This document shows, one piece after another, positions 1 through 10,998 of a stretch of 64,000 nt of DNA (position 1 is the stretch's first letter; each line of letters begins with the position of its first letter). The notes under the pieces were generated by a model. It did no database searches. It was not told the DNA's origin and was given only the letters and a program-made list of their open reading frames with translations. A program made the position numbers and the translations under genes. The stretch comes from Candidatus Pristimantibacillus lignocellulolyticus (lineage in GTDB: Bacteria; Bacillota; Bacilli; Paenibacillales; Paenibacillaceae): positions 1,657,501-1,721,500 of the forward strand of contig CP097899.1 of NCBI GenBank assembly GCA_023639215.1, in the 5' to 3' direction.

Positions 1-2344
<2,344 letters not shown>

Positions 2345-2448
2345 ACAATCTTTTCAAGCGCAAGCAAGAAGAGTACATTGATACAAGCATCACTTTGGAG
2401 TTTTACCTTTCCTATCCAGTTTTGAGGGCGCAAGCTCTAGTAAGACGT

Positions 2449-2565
2449 TTGGTGATGACGGCGAAAGGGAACCACGCGTACCCATCTCGAACACGACCGT
2501 TAAGCCTTTCAGCGCCGATGGTACTTGGACCGCAGGGTCCTGGGAGAGTAGGACGTCGCCAAGCA
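2449..2565 (+). rRNA. 5S ribosomal RNA
   Basis: About 117 nt beginning near TTGGTGATGACGGCG and ending near GGACGTCGCCAAGC; the 5' GGTGATGACGGCG region pairs with the 3' end to close helix I. The internal ACCCATCTCGAACACGACCG loop and the GATGGTACTTGGACCGC segment are diagnostic. It lies about 100 nt after 23S and immediately before a strong terminator, so this is the end of an rrn operon. RNase M5, which matures 5S precursors, is encoded in the same window at 19213. Ends are uncertain by a few bases. Confidence 0.95.
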
Positions 2566-2570
2566 CGGAT

Positions 2571-2602
2571 AAGCCCACTGCATAAGCAGTGGGCTTTTTT
2601 GT
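2571..2602 (+). terminator. rrn operon terminator
   Basis: AGCCCACTG, a short loop and CAGTGGGCT followed by TTTTTT: a perfect 9-bp stem with a U tract directly after 5S. Confidence 0.93.
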
Positions 2603-2613
2603 GCGTTCTAACG

Positions 2614-2762
2614 TGTGATCACGCTGATTAAGCTGACGAAGTTGATTCGACGGCGAATAGGCCATTCATCGCTCGTTCCAGTACTCATGTACCAAGTCCG
2701 TACATTCCGTGCTTCACGTCCCTAACTTCATGTCCTCTTCTTGGTGCTGACACGTTATACTC
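2614..2762 (+). repeat. Partial copy of the modular intergenic repeat
   Basis: It starts with GTGATCACG and contains CATTCATCGCTCG, CATGTACCA...GTACATTCCG and CTTGGTGCTGACA. It matches the copy at 59026-59163 over its whole length with scattered substitutions. The forward left terminus (GAGGTAGTTCAAAAAG) is absent, so it is truncated. It begins right after the rrn terminator. Confidence 0.75.
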
Positions 2763-2780
2763 GAGATGACTGACTATGTG

Positions 2781-2937
2781 AGGTGGAGCAGGAAGAAGAG
2801 CACTGTTCAAGAAGCCGGCTTTTAACGTTATTCGGGGTTGGACAGGTTGTTCATTGAAGCTAAGGAAGAGCATAATAGGTATGTTTCTTACAGAAACGTT
2901 TTATTGCTGGTGTACGAGTGTCGTACACAGCACAACA
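2781..2937 (+). repeat. Diverged about 155-bp repeat, copy 1
   Basis: It runs from AGGTGGAGCAGGAAGA to the hairpins GTTTCTTACAGAAAC and GTGTACGAGTGTCGTACAC. Copy 2 lies 268-269 bases downstream with the same order and nearly the same length. The two hairpin modules recur in the family at 18899-18947, 22325 and 50840. Confidence 0.6.
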
Positions 2938-3049
2938 TAAATGACAATACAAGACACAACACACAACAATACAATCTGCTTTTCGCATTACTGACTTCAT
3001 ATTAATTTTTTTGTTCAGAGACGTTATAAGCTAGAAGTAACCATATTTA

Positions 3050-3203
3050 AGGTGGGGCAGGAGGAGTATCAATAATAATTCTATGCTTTGAAACAAATTC
3101 AACGTTGAAAAGGACATTCATGGAGAGATAGATAAAAAATAAAGTAAAATGTTTCTTGCAGAAACATTTTATTACTGGGGTATGAATGTCGTACACATCA
3201 CTA
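3050..3203 (+). repeat. Diverged about 155-bp repeat, copy 2
   Basis: It runs from AGGTGGGGCAGGAGGA to GTTTCTTGCAGAAAC and a decayed GTAC hairpin (GGTATGAATGTCGTACAC). The middle has drifted more than the ends. Apart from these two copies, 2938-3398 is AT-rich and shows nothing else I can name. Confidence 0.55.
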
Positions 3204-3398
3204 CTAACTATACTAATTGCATGATGAGTTGATTGTGCTTTGTTAATTTTCAAATAAAATTGTGCCTAAGGTGTATACAAACAATGGACACGATTTAAAA
3301 TTTAAAAACATCGTTTTCTGTAATGTTATTCATTTTTTAGTCCTATTAGCCGTTAATAAGAAAGACAACTTATTTTAAAGCAGAAGGGATAGGATATT

Positions 3399-5597
3399 GT
3401 GAAAGTGCTTGATCGTTGGATCGTATCGTTGAGACAAGGGCAGAAATGGTTAGCTGCTGCACTCGTGATCACGCTAATAACAACATCTATGACAGGAATT
3501 GCATATGCTGCAGATGAAAAGGTAACTGGAATTGAATTCGAATATGAATCTTCAGAATATAACAGTAGCACCTCGTCATTCGAATTATTTGTAGAAGAGG
3601 ATAAAGTCAATGTATCTGTGTTATCTACCATTTCAGGTTCAACGTCGAAGAAGGATGTTACAACGTTGGCGACATGGAAGTCGTCAAATACTTCTTATGT
3701 AAAAGTTGATAAAGGTGTACTTACCGGAGTAGGTAAAGGAACAGCTACAATTAGTGCTACGTATAAAGACTATAAGATTTCGATCAAAGCTACTTCAGAT
3801 TATGTATACGACAGTGTAACTCTAATGCAAAACGATAAGGCTGCTCCAGCTAAAGCAGAAGTTGAGATTGGACAATCACTTATTTATACTCTTGATGGTT
3901 CCAAAGATTCAGTCATTGAGGATATTACATCAGAGGCAACTTGGACAACTTCGAATTCCTCTATTGCTAAAGTTGATGATGGTACGATTGAATTGGTAGG
4001 TACGGGTAATGTCACTATAACTGCAAAACTAAAAGGGAAATCGGATTCAATTAGCTTAGTTGTATCGTCACCATATAAGTCAATTTCAATTTCACCTGAC
4101 AAACAATTAGAACTTGAGGTCGGTGAGGATGATAAGAAACTTGAAGCGATTGCTGTACCTAAAGCAGGTGGAACGATGAATATTACGGATACCGCGGTTT
4201 GGACAAGCGCTAATCCTAATATTGCTTCTATTGAGAAGGGGAAAGTCAAGCCAGTTAGTCCTGGTAAGACTACCATTACTGTTTCTCATTTGGGAGTAAC
4301 AGCTTCAATTGAAGTTGTTGTTCGTACTGCATACCAATCGATTAAATTATCACCAGAAAAAGAATATCACATGCTTCTTCAGGACAAACCATTGCAAATT
4401 AAGGCAGAAGTATTGAATAACTCTAATATTTCTAATACAGTGACAACTTTAGCAGATTGGACAACATCTGATATAGTCGTTGCTACAGTCGAAAATGGTC
4501 TTGTAACTCCAAAAGCGGTTGGAACGACAAAAATTACAGCTTCCTATAAAGGGGTAAGCCGTAGTATTGACGTCACCGTTTATCCGAGTGTAACTGGAAT
4601 TACTCTTGATGTTGAGTCTATTGATAGCTTTGCTAATAGTAGCGGTGATTTACCAGCTGTATCAGGTAAATTATTCGATGGATCAAAAGTTGATGTATCT
4701 AAGCTTGTGCAATGGTCTTCTAAGGATGAGAGTATTGCCGTTATTGAGAAAGGAAAGTGGAGTACAAAGGAGTTAGGTAAAACTGTACTTACAGCTAAGA
4801 TTGCTAACTACGAAGTAGATGTAGAGCTAATCGTTCATGTAAAACCACTTAAGATCGTTACAGATGTTAAAGAGCTTAGTGTTATCCTTGGAAAGGATAC
4901 TCCATATCCGTCCGTTATTGTCATTAATGAAGATGGTGATGAAGAGGATATTTCCAAAAAGGTGAAGTGGAAGACTTCAAGCGATAATCTTTTGCTGAAA
5001 ACAGATTCAATTAAAGGATTAGAAGCATCAACTGTTACGTTAACAGCTACTTATTTGAATAAATCAACTACTGTGAAAGTAAGAATTGAAGAGGAAATTG
5101 TTAAGCTTGTTGCTGAACCAACATCTTTAGAGCTTAATCCTAACAGATCCAAGTCAATTAAAGTAACAGGCTATTATAAGGATGGTAGATCGGTAGTACT
5201 TAGCTCCAAAATTAACTGGACGGTATCACCATCAACTCTAGCATCAGTAAAAGGTTCAACTATTAAAGCATTACAAGTTGGAACAGGTATAGTGTCAGGA
5301 TCTTATCAAGGAATAAGTATAGCTGTCCCAATTAAAGTTACTCCAAAGATAAAATCATTATCTCTTTCTGACAAATCAGCTAAATTAGCTCCAGGTGGAA
5401 CGTTCACGGTTAAGCTTACGGCCAACTACACTACAGGCAATCCGGTTGTAGTGACTGAAGCTGCGGTATGGACTACAAATAAGGCTAGTGTAGCTACTGT
5501 CAAAGATGGAAAAATAACAGCGGTTGGCAAAGGTTCGGCGACCATTAAAGCGACCTTTGATGGTAAATCTACAACAATACGCGTTACAGTAAAATAG
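3399..5597 (+). CDS. Secreted bacterial Ig-like (Big2) repeat protein
   Basis: A 732-residue exported protein. Residues 1-38 form a signal peptide: basic start, hydrophobic LAAALVITLITT, likely cleavage after AYA. The rest is about eight Big2-type beta-sandwich repeats of 80-90 residues, each with a W-x-(T/S)-S-(N/D) strand followed by a G-K/G-T-x-x-I-(T/S)-A strand; the last ends at the C-terminus. There is no LPxTG motif, SLH domain or enzyme domain, so it is probably released or loosely held at the wall; its ligand is unknown. Start GTG 3399 follows AGGATA, a weak ribosome site. It stands alone between the rRNA operon and its own terminator and is not part of the B. subtilis order. Confidence 0.85.
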   Translation: MKVLDRWIVSLRQGQKWLAAALVITLITTSMTGIAYAADEKVTGIEFEYESSEYNSSTSSFELFVEEDKVNVSVLSTISGSTSKKDVTTLATWKSSNTSYVKVDKGVLTGVGKGTATISATYKDYKISIKATSDYVYDSVTLMQNDKAAPAKAEVEIGQSLIYTLDGSKDSVIEDITSEATWTTSNSSIAKVDDGTIELVGTGNVTITAKLKGKSDSISLVVSSPYKSISISPDKQLELEVGEDDKKLEAIAVPKAGGTMNITDTAVWTSANPNIASIEKGKVKPVSPGKTTITVSHLGVTASIEVVVRTAYQSIKLSPEKEYHMLLQDKPLQIKAEVLNNSNISNTVTTLADWTTSDIVVATVENGLVTPKAVGTTKITASYKGVSRSIDVTVYPSVTGITLDVESIDSFANSSGDLPAVSGKLFDGSKVDVSKLVQWSSKDESIAVIEKGKWSTKELGKTVLTAKIANYEVDVELIVHVKPLKIVTDVKELSVILGKDTPYPSVIVINEDGDEEDISKKVKWKTSSDNLLLKTDSIKGLEASTVTLTATYLNKSTTVKVRIEEEIVKLVAEPTSLELNPNRSKSIKVTGYYKDGRSVVLSSKINWTVSPSTLASVKGSTIKALQVGTGIVSGSYQGISIAVPIKVTPKIKSLSLSDKSAKLAPGGTFTVKLTANYTTGNPVVVTEAAVWTTNKASVATVKDGKITAVGKGSATIKATFDGKSTTIRVTVK

Positions 5598-5689
5598 CTG
5601 GAGGAAGATGTTACTTTTAATGAAGTAAATGCTAATCTACTCTCCATTACAGTTATTTTATATAACAGTGAAATTCGTTAACTATTTTT

Positions 5690-5726
5690 AAAACATCCTC
5701 AATTTTCGATTGAGGATGTTTTGTTG
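5690..5726 (+). terminator. Terminator after the Big2 gene
   Basis: AAAACATCCTCAAT, TTTCG loop, ATTGAGGATGTTTT then TTG: a perfect 14-bp stem that could work on both strands. Confidence 0.85.
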
Positions 5727-5791
5727 TTTAGAGGTAAATATATTTCATGGTGCTCAACGTAATTCATAGTATTTTGGTATTAGTAATTAAA

Positions 5792-5832
5792 ATAACGATA
5801 AGGATAGCTACAAGAGCAATCCTTATCGTTAT
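5792..5832 (-). terminator. Terminator of the - strand membrane gene
   Basis: ATAACGATAAGGAT and ATCCTTATCGTTAT form a perfect 14-bp stem. Read on the - strand it is followed by TTTTAATT and lies just past the stop of the 5843-6382 gene. Confidence 0.75.
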
Positions 5833-5842
5833 GTAATACATA

Positions 5843-6382
5843 CTAAGGTTGAAAGTAATTTACTTCTTTAGTTTGAATACGGAGAATACCTGCTTTAGTC
5901 TTTTTGGATAGTTTACGCAATCGTCCATTAAGCAGTAACCGCGGTACTAATAACCAAATATGCCATGTGATGAGACTAATCATAATAGATGGATCAAGCC
6001 AAGGATACAATATTCCAATAATAATAATACCAAGCCAAAACAGATGATTATGAACTTTACGATATACAGTAAAACTAATATCATTAGCTGGCATAAAACC
6101 AATCCAGGGAGGAATAACAGTCCATTTCCACTTCCTGTCTGCTGCTTCATTAACTTGTATAAAAGTTAACAGAATAATAATAATATGAAGAACTTGAACT
6201 GCAGCAAAGCCAATTAACCATGCAAACAATCCGTACATATCATAATATAACATTTGAAATGCTAAAAGTAATAACACACATAGTATATAACTAAGCAACA
6301 TTTCGTTTCTTATACGAATTTTGAGAACATGTTTATACTGATATATGGTTGCTGTAGGATGATCAGTTAATGATTGTTTCAT
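5843..6382 (-). CDS. Hypothetical integral membrane protein
   Basis: A 179-residue protein that I do not recognise. Four hydrophobic segments are visible: LLSYILCVLLLLAFQML (about 29-45), LFAWLIGFAAVQVLHIIIIL (about 52-71), LFWLGIIIIGILYPWL (about 113-128) and ISLITWHIWLLVPRLLL (about 135-151). The tail is basic (RLRKLSKKTK). It is one of only two supported - strand genes and is transcribed divergently from csfB across 184 bases, with its own terminator. No catalytic motif was found. Reading frame, membrane pattern and terminator support a real gene, but no function can be assigned. Confidence 0.7.
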   Translation of the reverse strand: MKQSLTDHPTATIYQYKHVLKIRIRNEMLLSYILCVLLLLAFQMLYYDMYGLFAWLIGFAAVQVLHIIIILLTFIQVNEAADRKWKWTVIPPWIGFMPANDISFTVYRKVHNHLFWLGIIIIGILYPWLDPSIMISLITWHIWLLVPRLLLNGRLRKLSKKTKAGILRIQTKEVNYFQP

Positions 6383-6506
6383 ATCTAGATCCCTTCATCG
6401 TGCATTGATATACTATATATATCGGATATTTTCCAATCTATGTTTATAAGGAATAAAATCAATGTAGAACTAGAACAGGCATTAGCGATACATTGAAAAT
6501 AGTGAT

Positions 6507-6536
6507 GTATATTTTCATAGAATACAAGCCATACTG
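6507..6536 (+). promoter_or_regulatory. Possible forespore (sigma-G-type) promoter of csfB
   Basis: GTATA at 6507-6511, an 18-base spacer, then CATACTG at 6530-6536. This fits the sigma-G pattern GHATR-N18-CATNNTA at all but the last position. csfB is forespore-expressed in B. subtilis. The assignment is inference from motif and spacing. Confidence 0.4.
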
Positions 6537-6566
6537 TTATAAATAGAATGTTAAGGTGGTCAGAGA

Positions 6567-6752
6567 ATGAACACGACAATAGAACATTGTTGTACCATAT
6601 GTGGGTTGCAACGAGAGGAAGGCATTCGCATCGTTTCTAGCTTTATTTGTTCTAACTGTGAACATGAGATGGTGACGACTGATGTAATGGATGCAAAGTA
6701 TCCATTTTTTATATCAAAAATGAAACATATTTTTTTCGAGAAAAATGCGTAA
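6567..6752 (+). CDS. csfB: Anti-sigma factor Gin (CsfB)
   Basis: A 61-residue zinc protein. In B. subtilis Gin binds and inhibits sigma-G (and sigma-E) so that late forespore and mother-cell programmes do not start early. The two metal-binding knuckles are visible: C-C-T-I-C-G near residues 8-13 and C-S-N-C near 28-31, followed by an acidic then hydrophobic tail. Length and motif spacing match the family, and the place upstream of the decarboxylase and tmk matches B. subtilis order. AAGGTGG precedes the ATG and a terminator follows directly, so it is monocistronic. A sigma-G-like promoter lies 30 bases upstream. Confidence 0.85.
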   Translation: MNTTIEHCCTICGLQREEGIRIVSSFICSNCEHEMVTTDVMDAKYPFFISKMKHIFFEKNA

Positions 6753-6779
6753 CGGCTACCAACGGGTAGTCGTTTTTTG
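6751..6779 (+). terminator. csfB terminator
   Basis: ACGGCTACC, AAC loop, GGGTAGTCGT then TTTTTG; the stem includes a G-U pair. It overlaps the csfB stop codon. Confidence 0.8.
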
Positions 6780-6841
6780 TTTGCTAGTATAATTAGTTAT
6801 GATACAGTTAATGCAAGTTATTATAAGGAGTTGAAGTATAC

Positions 6842-8350
6842 ATGACTACGCATTGGCATGCGCCTTTATTGGAACATCTTATTCAATTTTCAAAGCAAAA
6901 GCCGTTGTCACTACATGTGCCAGGCCATCGTAATGGCGATGTATATCGTCAGCTAACAGATGTATTACCACATACAGAATATGAAGATCTAATAAAATAT
7001 ATGGGTAAGCTTGCGACAATAGATGTAACAGAGTTATCACATACAGATGATCTACATGATCCTGAGACGGTTATTAAGGATGCGCAAGATGCTACGGCGA
7101 AACTATATGGGGCAGATCATAGCTATTTTCTAGTAGGTGGAAGTACAGCAGGAAATTTAGCGTTAATATTATCTATTTGTAATACCAATGATTATATTAT
7201 TGTTCAGCGTAATGTTCATAAATCGATTATTAATGGTTGTAAATTAGCAGGAGCAAACGTTGTGTTCCTGAATCCTGAATATGAACCTATAACTAATATA
7301 GCTGTTGTACCGAGTGTTGAAACGGTTCGACAAGCATTGATAAAATATCCGCAGGCGAAAGCAGTATTTCTAACGAACCCTAATTATTATGGGATTAGTG
7401 CTGACTTAACGGATTATGTATCACTTGTCCACCATCACCACATTCCTCTGTTAGTAGATGAGGCTCATGGAGCGCATTATGGAATAGCTCCCTTTGCACC
7501 GACATCTGCTTTAAGTGTAGGAGCAGATGCAGTAGTACAATCTATGCATAAGACATTGCCAGCCTTCACCATGGGTGCAGTATTACATGTTCAAGGGCAG
7601 TATTTGCAACAAGAAAATATACAGCAACAATTAAGTATTATTCAAAGTTCAAGTCCTTCGTATGTCATAATGGCCTCAATAGATGCAGCTAGAGCGACTT
7701 TGGAGAGTTATGGTGATACATGGTTTTTACAGACGTATCATATAGTCAATAAACTAACCAATTGGCTTAACAAAGAGAAATTATGTTTACGTGTAGAACA
7801 ATTAGCTAGTGAGGAGTCATTCTATAAGCAAGATCCATATCGTATGTTACTATTTGATCATTCTAATACGGTAACAGGTCATCAACTACAGAAAATGTTT
7901 GAGTCTAAGATGATTTGGGTAGAGATGTCTAATGAAAAATATGTAGTATTCGTATGGCACATGAATGCTACAAAGCAACAATGTGAACTTATTCAACATG
8001 CAATATTAGAAATTCATCAAGAAATTTCACGTATAAATACATCACAGCAATGTATATCTAATTCAAATATATCTACGCTAAAAAATCCAATAGATCTAGC
8101 TGTTAGTAATGCGGTTAAATTGCAACGTCTTCCGAGTCAAAGGCAGGTAGAAGTTATTTCTTTACTAGATGCAGCGGGAAGGCAGAGTGCAGAAATGGTC
8201 ATTCCGTATCCACCTGGTATTCCTATTCTATATGAAGAAGAGATAATACAAGCCCCTCAACTAGACTATATTATCGGTTTAAACAATTCAGGGGCTAGAT
8301 TTCAAGGTTCATCTACAATTTCTAACGGAATGATTAAAGTATTTGTATAA
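6842..8350 (+). CDS. PLP-dependent Orn/Lys/Arg decarboxylase family protein (YaaO-like)
   Basis: A 502-residue fold-type I PLP enzyme, probably an amino-acid decarboxylase making a polyamine precursor; the substrate cannot be read from sequence. The N-terminal LSLHVPGHRNG and GGSTAGNLALI cofactor-phosphate region, VDEAHGAHYG (the Asp that contacts the PLP ring) and SMHKTLPAFT with the Schiff-base lysine near residue 238 are all present. The C-terminal domain carries IPYPPGIPILYEEE, typical of the family. Start ATG 6842 has AAGGAG 11 bases upstream. Its place before tmk matches yaaO in B. subtilis. It is likely the first gene of the tmk operon, with about 100 bases to the tmk start. Confidence 0.88.
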   Translation: MTTHWHAPLLEHLIQFSKQKPLSLHVPGHRNGDVYRQLTDVLPHTEYEDLIKYMGKLATIDVTELSHTDDLHDPETVIKDAQDATAKLYGADHSYFLVGGSTAGNLALILSICNTNDYIIVQRNVHKSIINGCKLAGANVVFLNPEYEPITNIAVVPSVETVRQALIKYPQAKAVFLTNPNYYGISADLTDYVSLVHHHHIPLLVDEAHGAHYGIAPFAPTSALSVGADAVVQSMHKTLPAFTMGAVLHVQGQYLQQENIQQQLSIIQSSSPSYVIMASIDAARATLESYGDTWFLQTYHIVNKLTNWLNKEKLCLRVEQLASEESFYKQDPYRMLLFDHSNTVTGHQLQKMFESKMIWVEMSNEKYVVFVWHMNATKQQCELIQHAILEIHQEISRINTSQQCISNSNISTLKNPIDLAVSNAVKLQRLPSQRQVEVISLLDAAGRQSAEMVIPYPPGIPILYEEEIIQAPQLDYIIGLNNSGARFQGSSTISNGMIKVFV

Positions 8351-8454
8351 GAGCCGTATAATAAAGGCACTATGTCTGATACAATAATAAGTATATTCAT
8401 AACTTTTTGAAACTTTATTATAAGAAGATTATTGGTAGAATAGGAGCATTAACT

Positions 8455-9090
8455 TTGACTAAAGGACTATTTATTTCATTTGAAGGCGGCGAAGGTGCAG
8501 GGAAGTCCTCGGTTATTTCTTCGTTAACTAATGAGTTAATAGAGCAAGGACATAAAGTCATTGTAACAAGAGAACCAGGTGGTATTCCAATAGCAGAAAA
8601 GATTAGAGAAGTTATTCTTGATATCGAATCTACTGCCATGGATGCACGTACTGAGGCTTTACTCTATGCTGCAGCTAGACGCCAACATCTTGTAGAAAAA
8701 GTCATACCTGCACTTGAAGAAGGATATATTGTTGTATGCGATAGATTTATTGATAGTAGCCTAGCCTATCAAGGGGTGGCACGTGGGCTTGGCATCGATG
8801 AGATATGGTCAATTAATCAATTTGCCATTCAACAGCTAATGCCACAATTAACGATCTATATGGATGTAACACCGTCAGTCGGATTAGCTAGAATTGCTGC
8901 TGCCAAAGGGCGTGAGATAAATCGACTTGATTTGGAAAGCAATAGCTTTCATGATAAGGTTAGATCAGGATATTTGACATTATGTGAGCGTTATAGTGAA
9001 CGTATTAAAAAAGTTGATGCGAATAAGAGCAGGCAAGAGGTTTATGCAGACGTTTTTGCGATCATTAGTGCTTATTTAGAAGGAAAATGA
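8455..9090 (+). CDS. tmk: Thymidylate kinase
   Basis: Converts dTMP to dTDP with ATP. The 211-residue protein starts MTKGLFISFEGGEGAGKSS, giving the P-loop GGEGAGKSS at residues 9-17. CDRFIDSSLAYQG is the nucleoside-binding DR(F/Y) motif near 92-104, and TREPGG is the DRx-type segment near 38-43. I chose TTG 8455 over the longer frame (TTG 8407) because AGGAG at 8442-8446 sits 8 bases before it and the length then matches the usual 205-215 residues. It lies after the decarboxylase and 115 bases before darA, as in B. subtilis. Confidence 0.95.
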   Translation: MTKGLFISFEGGEGAGKSSVISSLTNELIEQGHKVIVTREPGGIPIAEKIREVILDIESTAMDARTEALLYAAARRQHLVEKVIPALEEGYIVVCDRFIDSSLAYQGVARGLGIDEIWSINQFAIQQLMPQLTIYMDVTPSVGLARIAAAKGREINRLDLESNSFHDKVRSGYLTLCERYSERIKKVDANKSRQEVYADVFAIISAYLEGK

Positions 9091-9205
9091 TAAGGTAGCG
9101 TCAAAATGTAACATATACACGTTATGTCATTCTGTAAATAATGTAAATTGCGTTCAATCGCACAACCAAGATTTCAAATTCTATCATATATTAGGAGGAA
9201 TTCTT

Positions 9206-9535
9206 ATGAAATTGGTCATTGCAGTAATTCAGGATAAAGACAGTAACCGGTTATCGATTGCCTTAGTTCAAGAAGGCTTCCGTGCTACAAAACTTGCGAG
9301 TACTGGCGGATTTTTGCGAGCTGGTAATACAACGTTTTTAATCGGTGTCGAGGATGAGCGTGTACATGAAGTTTTTCAAGTCATTAGTCATAGCTGTAAA
9401 GTAAGAGATCAATTAGTTACTCCAGTTACACCTATGGGTGGAGCAACCGATTCTTATATCCCATTCCCTGTAGAAGTACAGGTAGGTGGAGCAACAGTAT
9501 TTGTAGTTCCAGTAGAGAGATTTGAACATTTTTGA
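9206..9535 (+). CDS. darA: Cyclic-di-AMP receptor DarA (PII-like protein, YaaQ)
   Basis: A 109-residue PII-like trimer subunit that binds c-di-AMP in B. subtilis and Staphylococcus (also called PstA); its downstream targets are not settled. The start MKLVIAVIQDKDSNRL, the STGGFLRAGNTT segment (T-loop and nucleotide contacts, about residues 32-43) and the GGATVFVVPVERFEHF C-terminus are near-diagnostic. AGGAGG lies 7 bases before the ATG. Next genes are yaaR and holB, as in B. subtilis. A probable c-di-AMP riboswitch precedes yabE at 17485, so two likely c-di-AMP sensors lie within 9 kb. Confidence 0.95.
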   Translation: MKLVIAVIQDKDSNRLSIALVQEGFRATKLASTGGFLRAGNTTFLIGVEDERVHEVFQVISHSCKVRDQLVTPVTPMGGATDSYIPFPVEVQVGGATVFVVPVERFEHF

Positions 9536-9551
9536 ATGGAAGTGAGCGCGG

Positions 9552-9995
9552 ATGAGGGTAGACCCTAGCTTTAGACCACTTGGACAAAGTCGCACAGCTA
9601 ATGAAGGTGTTAATAAGCAAGTTCAGTCTAATCAATTTTCTGAAATGCTAATGCAGAAAAATAGACAGCATACTGTTAGTGAAATGCAACAAATGATAAA
9701 AGGCATTCAAGAACAAGGCGATCGTCTAGCTAGACATATGACTGTTCGAGAATTGAAAATTTATCGTCAAATGGTCAAGCAGTTTTTAGAGGATACACTC
9801 CGAAAAGGCATTGGCTTGAAAGAAGTTCGAGGTTTTGATCGCCGCGGCCGTGTAAAGCGCTATAAGTTATTAGAAGAAGTGGATGAGAAGTTGGTACTAT
9901 TAGCCGAAGAGATGTTAGCAACGGAAGAAGGCCGTATCCAATTGCTTCATACATTAGGAGAAATTCGAGGAATTCTTATTAATTATGTGTTTTGA
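9552..9995 (+). CDS. yaaR: YaaR family protein (DUF327)
   Basis: A 147-residue cytoplasmic protein of the DUF327/YaaR family; no biochemical role is established. It is basic and helical: an N-terminal linker rich in Gln and Asn (about 10-50), then RLARHMTVRELKIYRQMVKQF and a helical C-terminus ending LGEIRGILINYVF. It starts 16 bases after the darA stop and its last codons overlap the longest possible holB frame, so it is co-transcribed with both. The conserved darA-yaaR-holB linkage supports the call. Weak GGAAGTGAG precedes the ATG. Confidence 0.85.
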   Translation: MRVDPSFRPLGQSRTANEGVNKQVQSNQFSEMLMQKNRQHTVSEMQQMIKGIQEQGDRLARHMTVRELKIYRQMVKQFLEDTLRKGIGLKEVRGFDRRGRVKRYKLLEEVDEKLVLLAEEMLATEEGRIQLLHTLGEIRGILINYVF

Positions 9996-10011
9996 TGTAA
10001 GGAGTATTATG

Positions 10012-10995
10012 ATGAAAACTGAGGATAGTACTGCAGAGCAATGGAGAGCAAAGCGAATATTGAAAAATGCACTTAACGATAATCGTATATCGCATGCCTA
10101 TCTATTTGAAGGACCCTCAGGTACAGGGAAGTTAGCTACAGCTAATGCTTTTGCTAAGGCGATATTTTGCTTACAACCAGTGGACGGTGAAGCTTGTGGA
10201 AATTGTCAGCAATGCCGGAAATTCGAAAATGGCAATCAACAAGATATTCGATATATTTCTCCGGAAGGGCAAAGTATAAAAATCGATCAGATCCGTCAAT
10301 TACAGCGAGATATGTCGTATCGGACAACATCAGATAATCGAATGATATATATTGTGCAACAAGCTGAGAAAATGACGGTCCAAGCCGCCAATAGTTTATT
10401 GAAATTTCTAGAAGATCCTGTATCACCTGTAGTTGCCATACTAATTAGTCATAATGAACAGGCACTATTGCCAACTATTAGATCGAGAACAATGAGAGTT
10501 CCATTTTCTCCTCTTGCACCGGCAAATATGTTAGAAATACTTGTTGCAGAAGGTGTATCGCCAACGTTAGCTAGAACAGCTGTTCATCTTTCGTCTGGTA
10601 TTGAAGGGGCTCGAGAAATTCTTGAAAAGAATGGGTTTGCAGAAATTAGAAGCCTAGTGATACAATTAGGGAAGGAAAGTATAATAAAATATACTACAGC
10701 AATGGTAACGGCACAACAAAAGCTATTCAAAACTGAATATGCCCAGCAAGTATCGCTTGTGCTTCAGTTACTGTTATTATGGTATAAAGATATGACACAA
10801 TTCCAAGCTGGGAGAAATGAAAACATTGTTTTCATTGATCAATTGGAGTGGATCAGCGAGCATGCGTTTTCACGTTCATTCGCTAACTGGATTACATGTA
10901 TGGAATATGTGCTAGAAGCGGACAAGCGTATGAGAGCAAATGTAACGCCTCAACTTTCTTTTGAGCAACTTTTGGTTAAATTACAGGAGGGCTAA
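10012..10995 (+). CDS. holB: DNA polymerase III subunit delta'
   Basis: Clamp-loader subunit of the replicative polymerase. The 327-residue protein has an AAA+ fold: degenerate Walker A GPSGTGKLA near residues 27-35, a four-cysteine zinc module (C-x8-C-x2-C-x2-C, about residues 51-67), AEKMTVQAANSLLKFLEDP (Walker B/sensor region, about 122-140) and the SRC-like SRTMRV. I chose ATG 10012 because AAGGAG (9999-10004) lies 7 bases upstream; ATG 10009 directly before it is equally in frame. The longer frame from 9985 has no ribosome site. It precedes ricT by only three bases. Confidence 0.93.
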   Translation: MKTEDSTAEQWRAKRILKNALNDNRISHAYLFEGPSGTGKLATANAFAKAIFCLQPVDGEACGNCQQCRKFENGNQQDIRYISPEGQSIKIDQIRQLQRDMSYRTTSDNRMIYIVQQAEKMTVQAANSLLKFLEDPVSPVVAILISHNEQALLPTIRSRTMRVPFSPLAPANMLEILVAEGVSPTLARTAVHLSSGIEGAREILEKNGFAEIRSLVIQLGKESIIKYTTAMVTAQQKLFKTEYAQQVSLVLQLLLLWYKDMTQFQAGRNENIVFIDQLEWISEHAFSRSFANWITCMEYVLEADKRMRANVTPQLSFEQLLVKLQEG

Positions 10996-10998
10996 TCC

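Noticed and set aside
3463..3474. CGTGATCACG inside the Big2 gene
   Set aside because: It matches the repeat palindrome but no flanking repeat sequence is present; it is within the signal-peptide codons and probably chance.
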